Source: Rickettsia helvetica (GTDB taxonomy: Bacteria; Pseudomonadota; Alphaproteobacteria; Rickettsiales; Rickettsiaceae). Taken from it: 64,000 nt of DNA. A model generated the notes under the pieces. The model was given only the letters and a program-made list of their open reading frames with translations, was not told where the DNA came from and did no database searches. The stretch spans positions 744,001 through 808,000 of the forward strand of contig NZ_OZ018776.1 of the NCBI RefSeq assembly GCF_963970025.1. The letters are read 5' to 3'. Positions 44,397 to 53,197 of the stretch are shown here, one piece after another (the stretch's first letter is position 1; each line of letters begins with the position of its first letter). The position numbers and the translations under genes are program-made.

Positions 44397-45272
44397 TTAT
44401 AACTCACTGGCAGTAACAAATTTGTAAGAGGTAGTATCGCTAAATATTCTATGCAATAATTCATTATTAAGAGCATGGCTGGTTTTGTAGCCTTTAATTG
44501 CACTTACAACGCTAGTGCCGCTGGTATATAAATCACCGAATAAATCTAATAGTTTATGGCGAACAAATTCATCTTCATAACGTAAGCCGTTTGGGTTTAA
44601 GATTTTATCTTGCTCATCTATTCCTATAGCATTCTCAAATGAGGCACCTTGGGCAAGTCCTTTGCTTTTCAAATAATCAATATCTCTTATAAATCCAAAA
44701 GTTCTAGCATCCGCAATATTTTTAGTAAAAGATTCTTGATCCCCAAAATTTAGATTTTGTCTGCCTATAGCTTTACTGCTAAAATCAATGGTTAAATCTA
44801 CAGTCATGTGATTGGAAGGAGTACAATATAATTCACAATCTTTATGAACTACTTTTTTATCCTTTAAAATTTTTAGATATTTTTTAGGAGCATTTTGTAA
44901 TTCTTTACCTGCACATTCAATCATAAACACAAAAGGTTTACTACTGCCGTCCATAATTGGTACTTCAGGGCCGTCAATTTTAATAATTGCATTATCAATG
45001 CTGCATCCCCAAAGTGCTGCCATTAAATGTTCAATTGTTGAAATTTGAACTTTATGATCATTACTTATAGTGGTAGATAACAAGGTATCGGAAACATTGA
45101 AATGGCTAGCTTCAATATAATTATTTTCAGAAGATATATCGGTTCTAATGAATATAATTCCGGTATTTTCTTTAGCGGGTTCTATAGTTAACTGGGTGCG
45201 TTTTCCTGAGTGAACCCCGATCCCGTAACAACTAACCGGTTTTAATAATGTACTTTGCTGCATTTTAGGCAT
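44397..45272 (-). CDS. lpxC: UDP-3-O-acyl-N-acetylglucosamine deacetylase
   Basis: The first committed step of lipid A synthesis; a zinc hydrolase in the cytosol. TLLKPVSCYGIGVHSGKRTQ at the N-terminus, the zinc-site STIEHLMAALWG, MDGSSKPFVF, ARTFGF, GLRYEDEFVRHKLLDLFGDL with the conserved His-Lys-x-x-Asp, and a HALNNELLHRI end. 291 aa, normal for a short LpxC. Its presence shows that lipid A is made. Confidence 0.96.
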   Translation of the reverse strand: MPKMQQSTLLKPVSCYGIGVHSGKRTQLTIEPAKENTGIIFIRTDISSENNYIEASHFNVSDTLLSTTISNDHKVQISTIEHLMAALWGCSIDNAIIKIDGPEVPIMDGSSKPFVFMIECAGKELQNAPKKYLKILKDKKVVHKDCELYCTPSNHMTVDLTIDFSSKAIGRQNLNFGDQESFTKNIADARTFGFIRDIDYLKSKGLAQGASFENAIGIDEQDKILNPNGLRYEDEFVRHKLLDLFGDLYTSGTSVVSAIKGYKTSHALNNELLHRIFSDTTSYKFVTASEL

Positions 45273-45347
45273 TGTAAAAATATATTTAAGTATTAATATT
45301 TAATGCCAAATTATACAAGCTATATTATGTTACAAAATATTACATGA

Positions 45348-45448
45348 ATGTCATTGCAAGCGACTGAAAGGAGCGTGGCAATCTCATGAGGCGATATAAG
45401 AATTCCTGAGATTGCCACGTCGGTACTTCGTACCTCCTCGCAATGACG
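45348..45448. repeat. Palindromic element, family A
   Basis: Ends TGTCATTGCAAG and CTCGCAATGACG with GCAATCTCATGAG and TGAGATTGCCACG inner arms. It occupies most of the gap between lpxC and the MFS-like gene. Confidence 0.88.
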
Positions 45449-45456
45449 AAAACCTC

Positions 45457-46605
45457 TTAAAATCTATACAATTTATACTTAATAAAATACCAAAAATGAT
45501 AAGCTACAAAACTACCGACTACGGCAAAAACGGAAAATAAGAAATCACTGCCATTAATAGTGCCGTAAGGTACATGAGATGATAAAGCTCCGGCATATAT
45601 ACCGATGCTGCACATTGAAAAATACGAAAATAAAGCTGTTCTAAGTTCGTAATCCCTAAATTTATCAATTAGTATTAAAATATTGCAAATATAAATGGAT
45701 CCTAAACAACTACCGATTAGTATTATATATAATATATTAAGGTTTTGATTAGTTCCATGAAGCGGTAGTAAAATAAAGCAGACTAGTAGAATTATAGTTA
45801 GTGATAAATTAGCCAAATATTTATTTACTTTGCTTAATATGTAGCATATAGGAATTATAGAAAAACATATTGCTAGGAAAATATATTTTAGTATGAGTCT
45901 TAAATTAATTAATGCTAATTCTTTCTTTAATGCAAAAGCTTCATAATACCATAATATATCTAAGGTGACATAAGCAACTACGAAGCCTGTCAATAATTGT
46001 AATTCGACATTTTTTATTAAGGATGAGAATTTTGAATTTAAATTTAATTTATGAGATGTAGGATTATAATGCAGAAATTCGGTTAGTATATTGATACAGT
46101 ATAACAATGCACAAATTACTATAGTATTATTTGTCGGTTTTATAAATGGATTTAATAAATCTACCATTAAGTTTCCACCCGCCCATAACAACATTATACA
46201 AGCTAAAAAAAAATATTTCTTTTCTTTGCTACTCTCAATAATGTCTAATGTTATAGAAGTGAAATATGAAAATGTTCCAAAATTAATTAAAATAAAATTA
46301 ATTTTAATTAAAGTATAATTATTTAATAAAATTAGGTTTATTGTACAAATAATTAATAAAGATAAGCTAATTAAAATAATTTTTTTATTACTTAACTTAT
46401 TAATTAACTGTGTTGAGGCAAAGCCTGCGATTATCGAACCTATAAATTTAGTTTGATTTATATGATTTATTTGTTCTCCGCCTAGATTTTTATTTATCAG
46501 TAAAAAGATTTTAAAATTATAAAAATTTATAGCATTGATACAGGAAAAAATAAATATTCCTAAAAGTGAGAAAAAAATAGTTTTATAATCGTTTTTTAAA
46601 GTCAT
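45457..46605 (-). CDS. MFS-like multi-pass membrane protein, 382 aa
   Basis: About twelve hydrophobic segments spread through the whole sequence, with short charged loops such as NKLSNKKI between helices 2 and 3, where MFS proteins have a basic motif. No motif identifies a substrate. The extreme AT-richness gives many Ile, Leu, Asn and Lys residues. The stop lies nine bases from a family-A palindrome. Best called a putative transporter; cargo unknown. Confidence 0.75.
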   Translation of the reverse strand: MTLKNDYKTIFFSLLGIFIFSCINAINFYNFKIFLLINKNLGGEQINHINQTKFIGSIIAGFASTQLINKLSNKKIILISLSLLIICTINLILLNNYTLIKINFILINFGTFSYFTSITLDIIESSKEKKYFFLACIMLLWAGGNLMVDLLNPFIKPTNNTIVICALLYCINILTEFLHYNPTSHKLNLNSKFSSLIKNVELQLLTGFVVAYVTLDILWYYEAFALKKELALINLRLILKYIFLAICFSIIPICYILSKVNKYLANLSLTIILLVCFILLPLHGTNQNLNILYIILIGSCLGSIYICNILILIDKFRDYELRTALFSYFSMCSIGIYAGALSSHVPYGTINGSDFLFSVFAVVGSFVAYHFWYFIKYKLYRF

Positions 46606-46660
46606 AAATTAAGTGTTTGCTAAACATAAATACATGGTATATAACTCATAATTATAATGA

Positions 46661-46828
46661 TTAAGATAATAATGGACTTCTTGCAAAATTAACTTCTAAA
46701 GGTAATTTGTGCGTCAATCTGGTACTCGAATCCTCACGTAGGTCTACTACGCTGCGGTTCTGCGTTCCGTGTTTCCTTCAAATTCCTCTTTAGAAGTTAA
46801 TTTTGCAAGAAGTCCATTATTATCTTAA
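46661..46828. repeat. Palindromic element, family D, with 41-base perfect arms
   Basis: Arms 46661-46701 and 46788-46828 are exact reverse complements (TTAAGATAATAATGGACTTC... at the left). The interior holds GTACTCGAATCCTCACG and TTCAAATTCCTC, the family-D core in reverse. The remaining 46829-47181 is AT-rich with no gene. It includes a short ATAGATAAATTATCTAT inverted repeat and must carry the rne promoter and leader. Confidence 0.92.
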
Positions 46829-47181
46829 AAATCAAAGAGATTCGTAATTCCATTATTTTAAGTATATATGGATAATTATTAGATTATCAGCTTTTAATCA
46901 AGTATGGTAGTCTTATTTATAATTTGTATATAATTATTGTTTAATTTTAAAAAAATTAATGAATTAAATAATATGAAAATATTTTAATGTAAGAAAAATA
47001 ATAATATATTTTTTAGTATTTTAAAGAGGTATTATTTGAAGTTTATCTAGAATTTCATTTTTGCTCTTTAATCATAGATAAATTATCTATTTAAATAAAT
47101 TAATACAAGATAAGCAATGATTTTTCTTAAGATACAAGCATTATATTAATTATTTGTTCTTCAAGTTAGTGAGCAAGATAA

Positions 47182-49254
47182 ATGAATAAAAAGATTATAA
47201 TTGATGCTAATTTTCCAAGCGAAACAAGAGTAGTTTTATTAGAACAAAGCAACAATATAGAAGATATTGAATTTCAAACAACCGTAAGACAACAAAATAA
47301 AGGTAATATTTATTTAGCAAAAGTCACAAGAATAGAGCCGTCGCTACAAGCTGTTTTTATAGAGTATGGAATGGATAAAAGTGGATTTTTACCATTTAGT
47401 GAAATTCATCCTAACTATTACAATTTACCTGCCTCGGAGAGAAATTTTCCGGTTAATGCTTTTCCTGAAATAGCTCTTTCAAATATTACGGTTGAGGATG
47501 ATAAAGAGAAATCGGCTGCTATATATGATTCTTTGGTTGATAGTGAAGAAATTGACCTAAAAACCATAGAAGATTTAGTAGAGAGTAAATTCCAGTCAGA
47601 ACTTAATTTAGAAGCGGCTGATGATATTGAAATTATTCAAAGCGGCACCCCTGAGTCAAATATTCCGCAATATAAACAATATAAAGTTCAAGAAGTAATA
47701 AGAAAAAACCAAATATTATTAGTACAGGTTACTAAGGAAGAACGAGGAAATAAGTGTGCCGCTTTTACTACTTATATATCCTTGGCTGGTAAATATTGTG
47801 TTTTAATGCCTAATAAAGGTTCGCAAAACGGCATATCGCGTAAAATATCAAACGGGGAAGAAAGAAAAAGACTGAAAGATATTTTAAATAAAATAGTAAG
47901 CGGTGACAAAAATGCTTATAGCGTCATTGTTAGAACCGCAGGTAGAGGAAGTAGCACCTTAGATTTGAAGAAAGACTATAATTATTTAGCAAGGTTATGG
48001 AATAAAATTCGTAAAAGTACTATTAAATTTCCGGCTCCGTGTTTCATTCATGAAGAAGATAGTATAATACGTAAAACCATACGTGATATGTGTGATCACA
48101 ATGTTAAAGAAGTAGTGATTCAAGGACAGGAAGCCTATGAAGATGCTTCAAAATTTATGCAGGATTTATTACCTTCAGAGCTTTCAAAACTTAAAGAACA
48201 TAAAAATAAAACTCCTATATTTACTAAGTTTCAAGTAGAAGAGCAATTAGTTAAATTATATCAGCCTGTCGTGACACTACCTTCAGGGGGATATATCGTT
48301 ATTAATCCTACGGAAGCTCTTATTTCAATTGATGTAAATTCCGGTAAATCAACTTCTGAAAAAAATATTGAAGAAACGGCACTAAAAACTAATTTAGAAG
48401 CAGCCAAAGAAGTAGCAAAGCAAGTAAAGCTTAGAGATCTATCAGGTTTGATAGTTGTTGATTTTATAGACATGAGTGAAGCTAAGAATCGTAAAATTAT
48501 TGAACGATCCTTTAAAGAGTTTTTAAGTCGTGATCGTGCTCGTATACAAACCGGTAATATTAGTCAGTTTGGACTACTTGAATTCTCAAGGCAGAGATTA
48601 CGTTCTTCTTTCTTAGAAACTAATTCGGCAATTTGTTCTCATTGTAACGGTAAAGGAGTCATTAGAGCGAGTGACGCTAATGCTATGTTAATTTTACGTA
48701 CTATAGAGAATGAAATTTTTGAAGAAAGAATTGATGTAATAAATGTTTTTACCAATATCGTTTCAGTTATTTATCTACTTAATAATAAACGTGCTGAGAT
48801 AAAATTTATTGAAGAAAAATATAATATAAAGCTTAATTTTTATTCCGATCCTAATGCTACATCAGATAGTTATTCAATTGAAAAAGTGAAGCTGTTGAAG
48901 AAAAATAACAATAATGTTAATCCTGTTAAGCCGGTAATTCAGAATCATAGTGCCGATTATACTGAAGAAGAGCTGAAAAAAGAACAGTTACGCAAAAATA
49001 AACATAAATGGAAAACAGCTAATAATAGTAATAATATTGCTAATGAAGTAAAAGATAAGAGTTTAGAGGCAAAAGAACCGGTAGAGCAAACCGTAAGCGT
49101 TGTGGAAGAGGTGAAAGTTGTAGAAAGTAATGCCGGCTTAGAAGAAGCACAAGCTGCTCCAAAAAAGACAAAACATAGATATCATAATAAAAAATCAAAT
49201 AAGAAACGTCCTGCTAATACTGCCGAAGATATGGAAAAGAATGCAGAGTCTTGA
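47182..49254 (+). CDS. rne: Ribonuclease E/G
   Basis: The endonuclease that drives mRNA decay and rRNA/tRNA processing. N-terminal S1 domain (RQQNKGNIYLAKVTRIEPSLQAVFIEYG). An acidic insertion follows at about 100-160. The catalytic domain has metal-binding Asp residues in ISIDVNSGKST and LIVVDFIDM, and the zinc-link CSHCNGKG at about 484-491. The C-terminal tail (about 590-690) is Lys/Glu-rich and disordered, shorter than in E. coli. RppH, which activates RNase E substrates, is at 26331. The 350-base AT-rich upstream leader could be a regulatory 5' UTR, as in other bacteria. Confidence 0.95.
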   Translation: MNKKIIIDANFPSETRVVLLEQSNNIEDIEFQTTVRQQNKGNIYLAKVTRIEPSLQAVFIEYGMDKSGFLPFSEIHPNYYNLPASERNFPVNAFPEIALSNITVEDDKEKSAAIYDSLVDSEEIDLKTIEDLVESKFQSELNLEAADDIEIIQSGTPESNIPQYKQYKVQEVIRKNQILLVQVTKEERGNKCAAFTTYISLAGKYCVLMPNKGSQNGISRKISNGEERKRLKDILNKIVSGDKNAYSVIVRTAGRGSSTLDLKKDYNYLARLWNKIRKSTIKFPAPCFIHEEDSIIRKTIRDMCDHNVKEVVIQGQEAYEDASKFMQDLLPSELSKLKEHKNKTPIFTKFQVEEQLVKLYQPVVTLPSGGYIVINPTEALISIDVNSGKSTSEKNIEETALKTNLEAAKEVAKQVKLRDLSGLIVVDFIDMSEAKNRKIIERSFKEFLSRDRARIQTGNISQFGLLEFSRQRLRSSFLETNSAICSHCNGKGVIRASDANAMLILRTIENEIFEERIDVINVFTNIVSVIYLLNNKRAEIKFIEEKYNIKLNFYSDPNATSDSYSIEKVKLLKKNNNNVNPVKPVIQNHSADYTEEELKKEQLRKNKHKWKTANNSNNIANEVKDKSLEAKEPVEQTVSVVEEVKVVESNAGLEEAQAAPKKTKHRYHNKKSNKKRPANTAEDMEKNAES

Positions 49255-49313
49255 TTTGAGGGTAATTGTTAGGGTATTGTATGACTCCTCAATTGTCTGA
49301 GCTACGGAAAAAC

Positions 49314-49588
49314 TGTAAGTTTTGACGAAGCAATCTCATGCCAAAATCCTGGGGTGTTGCCACGCTCTCTTCATTCGCGGTGTTGTTGCATGGCTTGTGT
49401 ATGCCATTCCCGCGTATGCGGGAATCCAGTAAAACATATAAAAAATGAGTTTTTTATATGTTTATTTTATCAAATATGTAACTTCTGTATCAATATTGAA
49501 GTTATTTTCTGGATTCCCGCCTATGCGGAATGACATCGAGCAGATTTTTCGAGCCATGCAACAACGCTTTCGTTCGCTCGCAATGACG
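49314..49588. repeat. Family-A element split by an inserted family-C element
   Basis: The left part (GGAAAAACTGTAAGTTTTGA...GCCACGCTC) is most of a family-A copy lacking its CGTCATTG end. Then come GTGTTGTTGCATGGCTT, a complete family-C palindrome (49405-49534), GAGCCATGCAACAACG, and finally the CGCTCGCAATGACG right end of family A at 49575-49588. Nested order A[outer arms[C]]. This fills the rne-ctaA gap. Confidence 0.8.
49405..49534. repeat. Palindromic element, family C, long-interior form
   Basis: Ends CATTCCCGCGTATGCGGG and CCCGCCTATGCGGAATGAC. The interior is nearly identical to that of 2290-2426, with a single visible difference around ACTTCTGTATC versus ACTTCTATATC and few indels. 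Confidence 0.9.
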
Positions 49589-49617
49589 AAGCAAAAAAAC
49601 ATAAACTTAAAATAAAA

Positions 49618-50631
49618 GTGCAGAAAAATTTAATTACAAAATGGTTGTGTATAAGTTGTATAATGGTCATAGCGATGATTGTTATAGGAGGGATAACAAG
49701 GCTTACCGGTTCTGGTTTATCTATAGTTGAGTGGCGTCCGGTAACCGGTATTTTGCCGCCTTTTAGCTTTGATGCTTGGCAAGCGGAATTTGCTAAATAT
49801 AAAGCTTTTCCTGAATATAACTCCGTTAATTACGGAATGACTTTATCACAGTTTAAATTTATTTATCTGTTAGAGTTTATACATCGGTTACTCGGTAGAA
49901 TTACAGCTTTAATATATATCCTACCTTTAATATATTTTTATTTTAAAGGCATAATAAAAAATCGTGATATTATACCTTATATAACTGCTTTGCTATTATT
50001 TTGCCTGCAAGGCTTTATGGGGTGGTATATGGTTAAAAGCGGCTTGTTGAATAGCCCGTCTGTTAGTCATTTTCGACTTGCTTTTCATTTAATTATCGCC
50101 GTAATTATTTATCACATACTTTTTTATCAATTAATAAAAAATCGTTGTGATATTTTGTTAATCCCGTCACACACAGATTTAAAATTACCATTAATATTTT
50201 CTGGTATTGCTATTACTGTAATATATGTGCAAATTTTTTTAGGTGCTTTAGTTGCAGGGCTTGATGCAGGGCTGATATATAATAGTTTTCCGCTAATGGG
50301 TGATAGTTTTATTCCGATGGAGATAAAAGATAATTTCTTTGATCTTAAAAATTGGTATGATCCGGTTTTTATACAATTCATACATCGTTTAGGTGGCTAT
50401 AGCGTATTTTTGATTGTTGTGGTTTTGGTAATTTGCTTGTTAACAATAGAACATCCGAAATTAAATAAGATAGCTTATTTTCTAATGATTGCATTATTGA
50501 TGCAGATATCTACCGGAATAATTACTCTTTTATACTCTGTACCTATAATAATTGCCTCTATACATCAGCTTTTTGCTATAATCCTTTTATCTATAATAAT
50601 TTGGTGCTATTTTTTAATAAAAAGTAGTTGA
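49618..50631 (+). CDS. ctaA: Heme A synthase (CtaA, alphaproteobacterial type)
   Basis: Oxidises the methyl group of heme O to make heme A for the aa3 oxidase. Eight hydrophobic segments. Motifs: GGITRLTGSGLSIVEWRPVTGILPP near the N-terminus, EFIHRLLGR with its histidine, SHFRLAFHLI, GALVAGLDAGLIYNSFPLMG, FIQFIHRLGGY, and ASIHQLFAI. Start is GTG with no clear upstream ATG. 337 aa. Confidence 0.94.
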   Translation: MQKNLITKWLCISCIMVIAMIVIGGITRLTGSGLSIVEWRPVTGILPPFSFDAWQAEFAKYKAFPEYNSVNYGMTLSQFKFIYLLEFIHRLLGRITALIYILPLIYFYFKGIIKNRDIIPYITALLLFCLQGFMGWYMVKSGLLNSPSVSHFRLAFHLIIAVIIYHILFYQLIKNRCDILLIPSHTDLKLPLIFSGIAITVIYVQIFLGALVAGLDAGLIYNSFPLMGDSFIPMEIKDNFFDLKNWYDPVFIQFIHRLGGYSVFLIVVVLVICLLTIEHPKLNKIAYFLMIALLMQISTGIITLLYSVPIIIASIHQLFAIILLSIIIWCYFLIKSS

Positions 50632-50658
50632 AATGTCACCGTGGTCAAGTCGGCGTTA

Positions 50659-50731
50659 TTGCATAGATCGATTTCCCGTTGTCATCCCGTGGTCAAGCCA
50701 CGGGATGACAACGGGAAATCGATCTATGCAA
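50659..50731. repeat. Perfect 34-base hairpin (family B core plus outer arms)
   Basis: Left arm 50659-50692 (TTGCATAGATCGATTTCCCG...) and right arm 50698-50731 are exact reverse complements with loop TCAAG. The centre is a family-B core (GTCATCCCGTGG) and the outer parts are the TTGCATAG motif. Pairing continues imperfectly to about 50652 and 50738. A family-C end (TTCCCGCCTATGCGGGAATGAC) follows. It lies between ctaA and rluC. Confidence 0.93.
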
Positions 50732-50799
50732 CAATGCCTTCCCGCCTATGCGGGAATGACATAAACTGATACATGCAATAACACAATAAAAAGCTCTAA

Positions 50800-51711
50800 A
50801 TGATCATCGATGTTAATACTCCTATTTCTTCTAGATTAGATAAATATTTAAAACGTCTATATCCGTTATTGACTCAAGGAGTAATAGAGAAAGCATTACG
50901 TCAAAAACAAATTACCATTAATTCTCAGAAAGCAGAGGCGAGTTTAAGAGTAATAGACGGCGATAAAATTTTTATTAACGATAAGTTTAATTTACCCGTT
51001 AAGCAACCTGAAAAATTAGTTTTTACCGATGCCGAAATTAAGCTAGTGAAGAAAATTACTACCGATTATTTGATATATGAAGATGATAATTTAATAGCTA
51101 TAAATAAACCTGCAAGGCTTGCTACTCAAGGTGGTAGTAAAATAAATTTATCTATTGACTCTGCATTAAAATATTTGAATTATAAAGGTGCTGATTTTAA
51201 GCTAGTACATAGGTTAGATAAAGAAACAAGCGGTTTGCTCTTAATAGCTAAAAATTATTTAAGTAGTGTAAAACTTCATGATGCTTTTAAAGAAAAATTG
51301 GTTGTAAAAACATATTTTGCTGTAACCTATGGGAAGCCAATTAAAAATGTAGGCGAAGTTAGAAGTAATATAGAAAAGAGTAAAGGAAGTACACCTAAAA
51401 TTACTGATATTGATAGTGAAAATGGTAAACTTGCCATTACTTATTATAAATTACTTAAATCACTTGAGAATAACTTATTTTTAATTGAATTTATGCCGGT
51501 TACAGGTAGAATGCATCAATTAAGGTTGCATGCTAAATTATTAGGTTGCCCGATACTTGGAGATGATAAATATGGTAATAAAGAAATAATGCCGTATAGT
51601 AAATATATGTTCCTGCATGCTAATAATATATGTTTATCTGAAAAGATTTTTGGTAAAGAGATTAAGTTAGAAGCAAAATTACCGTTTTATTTTACTAGAC
51701 ATCTTACATAA
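50800..51711 (+). CDS. rluC: RluC/RluD-type 23S rRNA pseudouridine synthase
   Basis: An N-terminal S4-like RNA-binding domain (SRLDKYLKRLYPLLTQGVIEKALRQKQITIN). The catalytic domain has YEDDNLIAINKPARLATQGG, the active-site HRLDKETSGLLLIAKN (catalytic Asp), and TGRMHQLRLHAKLLGCPILGDDKYG. 303 aa. The last residues, TRHLT, and the stop come from the left arm of a family-D palindrome. I favour RluC over RluD from the length and S4 domain, with moderate certainty about the exact target uridines. Confidence 0.9.
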   Translation: MIIDVNTPISSRLDKYLKRLYPLLTQGVIEKALRQKQITINSQKAEASLRVIDGDKIFINDKFNLPVKQPEKLVFTDAEIKLVKKITTDYLIYEDDNLIAINKPARLATQGGSKINLSIDSALKYLNYKGADFKLVHRLDKETSGLLLIAKNYLSSVKLHDAFKEKLVVKTYFAVTYGKPIKNVGEVRSNIEKSKGSTPKITDIDSENGKLAITYYKLLKSLENNLFLIEFMPVTGRMHQLRLHAKLLGCPILGDDKYGNKEIMPYSKYMFLHANNICLSEKIFGKEIKLEAKLPFYFTRHLT

Positions 51712-51841
51712 CACAGCTAATAAAGAGGAATTTGAAAGAAACACGGCACGCAGAACCGCAGCGTACAAAAAAGTACGTGAGGATTCGAGTATCGGATCGA
51801 CTGTACAAATTACCTTTAGAAGCAAGTTATGTAAGATGTCT
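51697..51841. repeat. Palindromic element, family D, overlapping the end of rluC
   Basis: Ends AGACATCTTACATAAC and GTTATGTAAGATGTCT are perfect inverted repeats. The left arm codes the last residues and stop of rluC. The interior holds TAAAGAGGAATTTGAAAGAA and GTGAGGATTCGAGTATCGG. An open frame from 51732 through it into the next gene is not the true start. Confidence 0.92.
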
Positions 51842-51869
51842 ACTGATAAGTTTGTGGAGTGTTGAAGTT

Positions 51870-53051
51870 ATGATTCGTAGATATTTTTTATTGCTGCTTT
51901 TTTTAATTATTAATTGTATTGATTGTTTTGCAGATATACAGCAAAGAATCAATGAAGCAGAAAAAGAATATATAAGTAATAGATTTTTAAATGCCGTTTT
52001 TATATTTGCCGATGATTATAAACCTTTATTAACCGGTGCTAAAGGAATCTTTGCTTTAAACGGTGAGCAATTAAAAGCAAATGAAATGATGCCTATTACT
52101 TCTGCTACAAAGCCTTTTACAGCGGCAGGAATCTTAAAATTACAAGAACAGGAATTATTAAATATTAACGATAAAATCTATAAATATCTTGATCCGGAAA
52201 TGTGGGGGGGAAAAGTGCCGGATTGGGCATATAAAATATCTATCCATAATTTATTAACGCATAGTAGCGGTATTGCCGAATATTTTAGTTTTGTTAAACT
52301 TGATTTAAATATGCCTAAGAAAGAGATTCACAAGAAAATATTACAATTTGTTTCTTCTAAGCCTTTAGAAATATCTATAGGAAAAAAATTTAAATATAGT
52401 AATACTAATTTTGTTATACTCGGTATGATTATCGAAAAGGTATCTAAAAAAGATTTAGCTAACTTTTTTTATGATGAATTTTTTAAACCTCTTAATATGA
52501 AATCTACTAGTTTTGCTTCATATAGTGAAGCCGCTAGAATCCAAAAAAACGTTATTAGTTCTAATTATCCGGTAAGATATTTTTTAACGCCTAATAATAG
52601 TAATAAACCTATATTTACTCCTGTAACTGCTGATTTTTTAGCAGTTCCTTGTGCTGACGGTGGTATAATATCAACATCGGTTGATCTTATTAAATGGTAT
52701 AGGGCATTGAATGAGGGGAAAATTCTTTCTAAGAAGTCATATAAACTTATGACTACTAAATATTTTTTAGCAAAAGATATAGAAGGGCGTAAGTCTTATA
52801 TGGGTTACGGTATTTTCCTTACTGATCTTGATTCTAAGCATTTAATGATTCATTATACGGGAAAAGCCCTTGGAATACAAAGTGAAGCAGGATATGTTTT
52901 GCCTGATAATCTGTATTTTGCTATATTAAGTAATACTATGATTAAAATTCCTGAAGAAGAAAAAGATAAAATTGACATGAAAAATCCTTTAAATCAACTT
53001 GGAATAATTTATTTCAGAGATGCAATAATAGGAGCAGCTATAAAAAATTAA
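51870..53051 (+). CDS. Serine beta-lactamase-like/penicillin-binding-like hydrolase
   Basis: The AmpC/esterase/D-Ala-D-Ala carboxypeptidase fold. A signal peptide covers the first about 20 residues (RRYFLLLLFLIINCIDCFAD). The catalytic Ser-x-x-Lys motif is TSATKPF, then YSNTNFVILG (Tyr-x-Asn), and HYTGKALGI in place of the K-T-G triad. GIAEYF and PVTADFLAVPCADGG fit the family. 393 aa. I start at the ATG 51870, preceded by GGAG; earlier codons are repeat-derived. Periplasmic peptidoglycan hydrolase is the likeliest role; beta-lactamase activity is possible but untested. Confidence 0.85.
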   Translation: MIRRYFLLLLFLIINCIDCFADIQQRINEAEKEYISNRFLNAVFIFADDYKPLLTGAKGIFALNGEQLKANEMMPITSATKPFTAAGILKLQEQELLNINDKIYKYLDPEMWGGKVPDWAYKISIHNLLTHSSGIAEYFSFVKLDLNMPKKEIHKKILQFVSSKPLEISIGKKFKYSNTNFVILGMIIEKVSKKDLANFFYDEFFKPLNMKSTSFASYSEAARIQKNVISSNYPVRYFLTPNNSNKPIFTPVTADFLAVPCADGGIISTSVDLIKWYRALNEGKILSKKSYKLMTTKYFLAKDIEGRKSYMGYGIFLTDLDSKHLMIHYTGKALGIQSEAGYVLPDNLYFAILSNTMIKIPEEEKDKIDMKNPLNQLGIIYFRDAIIGAAIKN

Positions 53052-53053
53052 AT

Positions 53054-53196
53054 AGACTTCTTGTATAACCTATCGTATAAAGAGGAACTTGAAGGAAATA
53101 CAGAACGCAGCACCGCAGCGTACACTTAGCATGTGAGGATGCGAGTACCGGATTAACGTACAAATTACCTTTAGAAGGAGGTTATACAACAAGTCT
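53054..53196. repeat. Palindromic element, family D
   Basis: Ends AGACTTCTTGTATAACCT and AGGTTATACAACAAGTCT, with interior TAAAGAGGAACTTGAAGG and GTGAGGATGCGAGTACCGG. It follows the beta-lactamase-like gene by two bases and ends one base before the xthA remnant start codon. Confidence 0.9.
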
Positions 53197-53197
53197 A

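Noticed and set aside
51732..51869. Extended N-terminus for the beta-lactamase-like protein
   Set aside because: The 46 extra codons lie in a family-D palindrome and would place charged residues before a clear signal peptide; the ATG at 51870 has a GGAG site.
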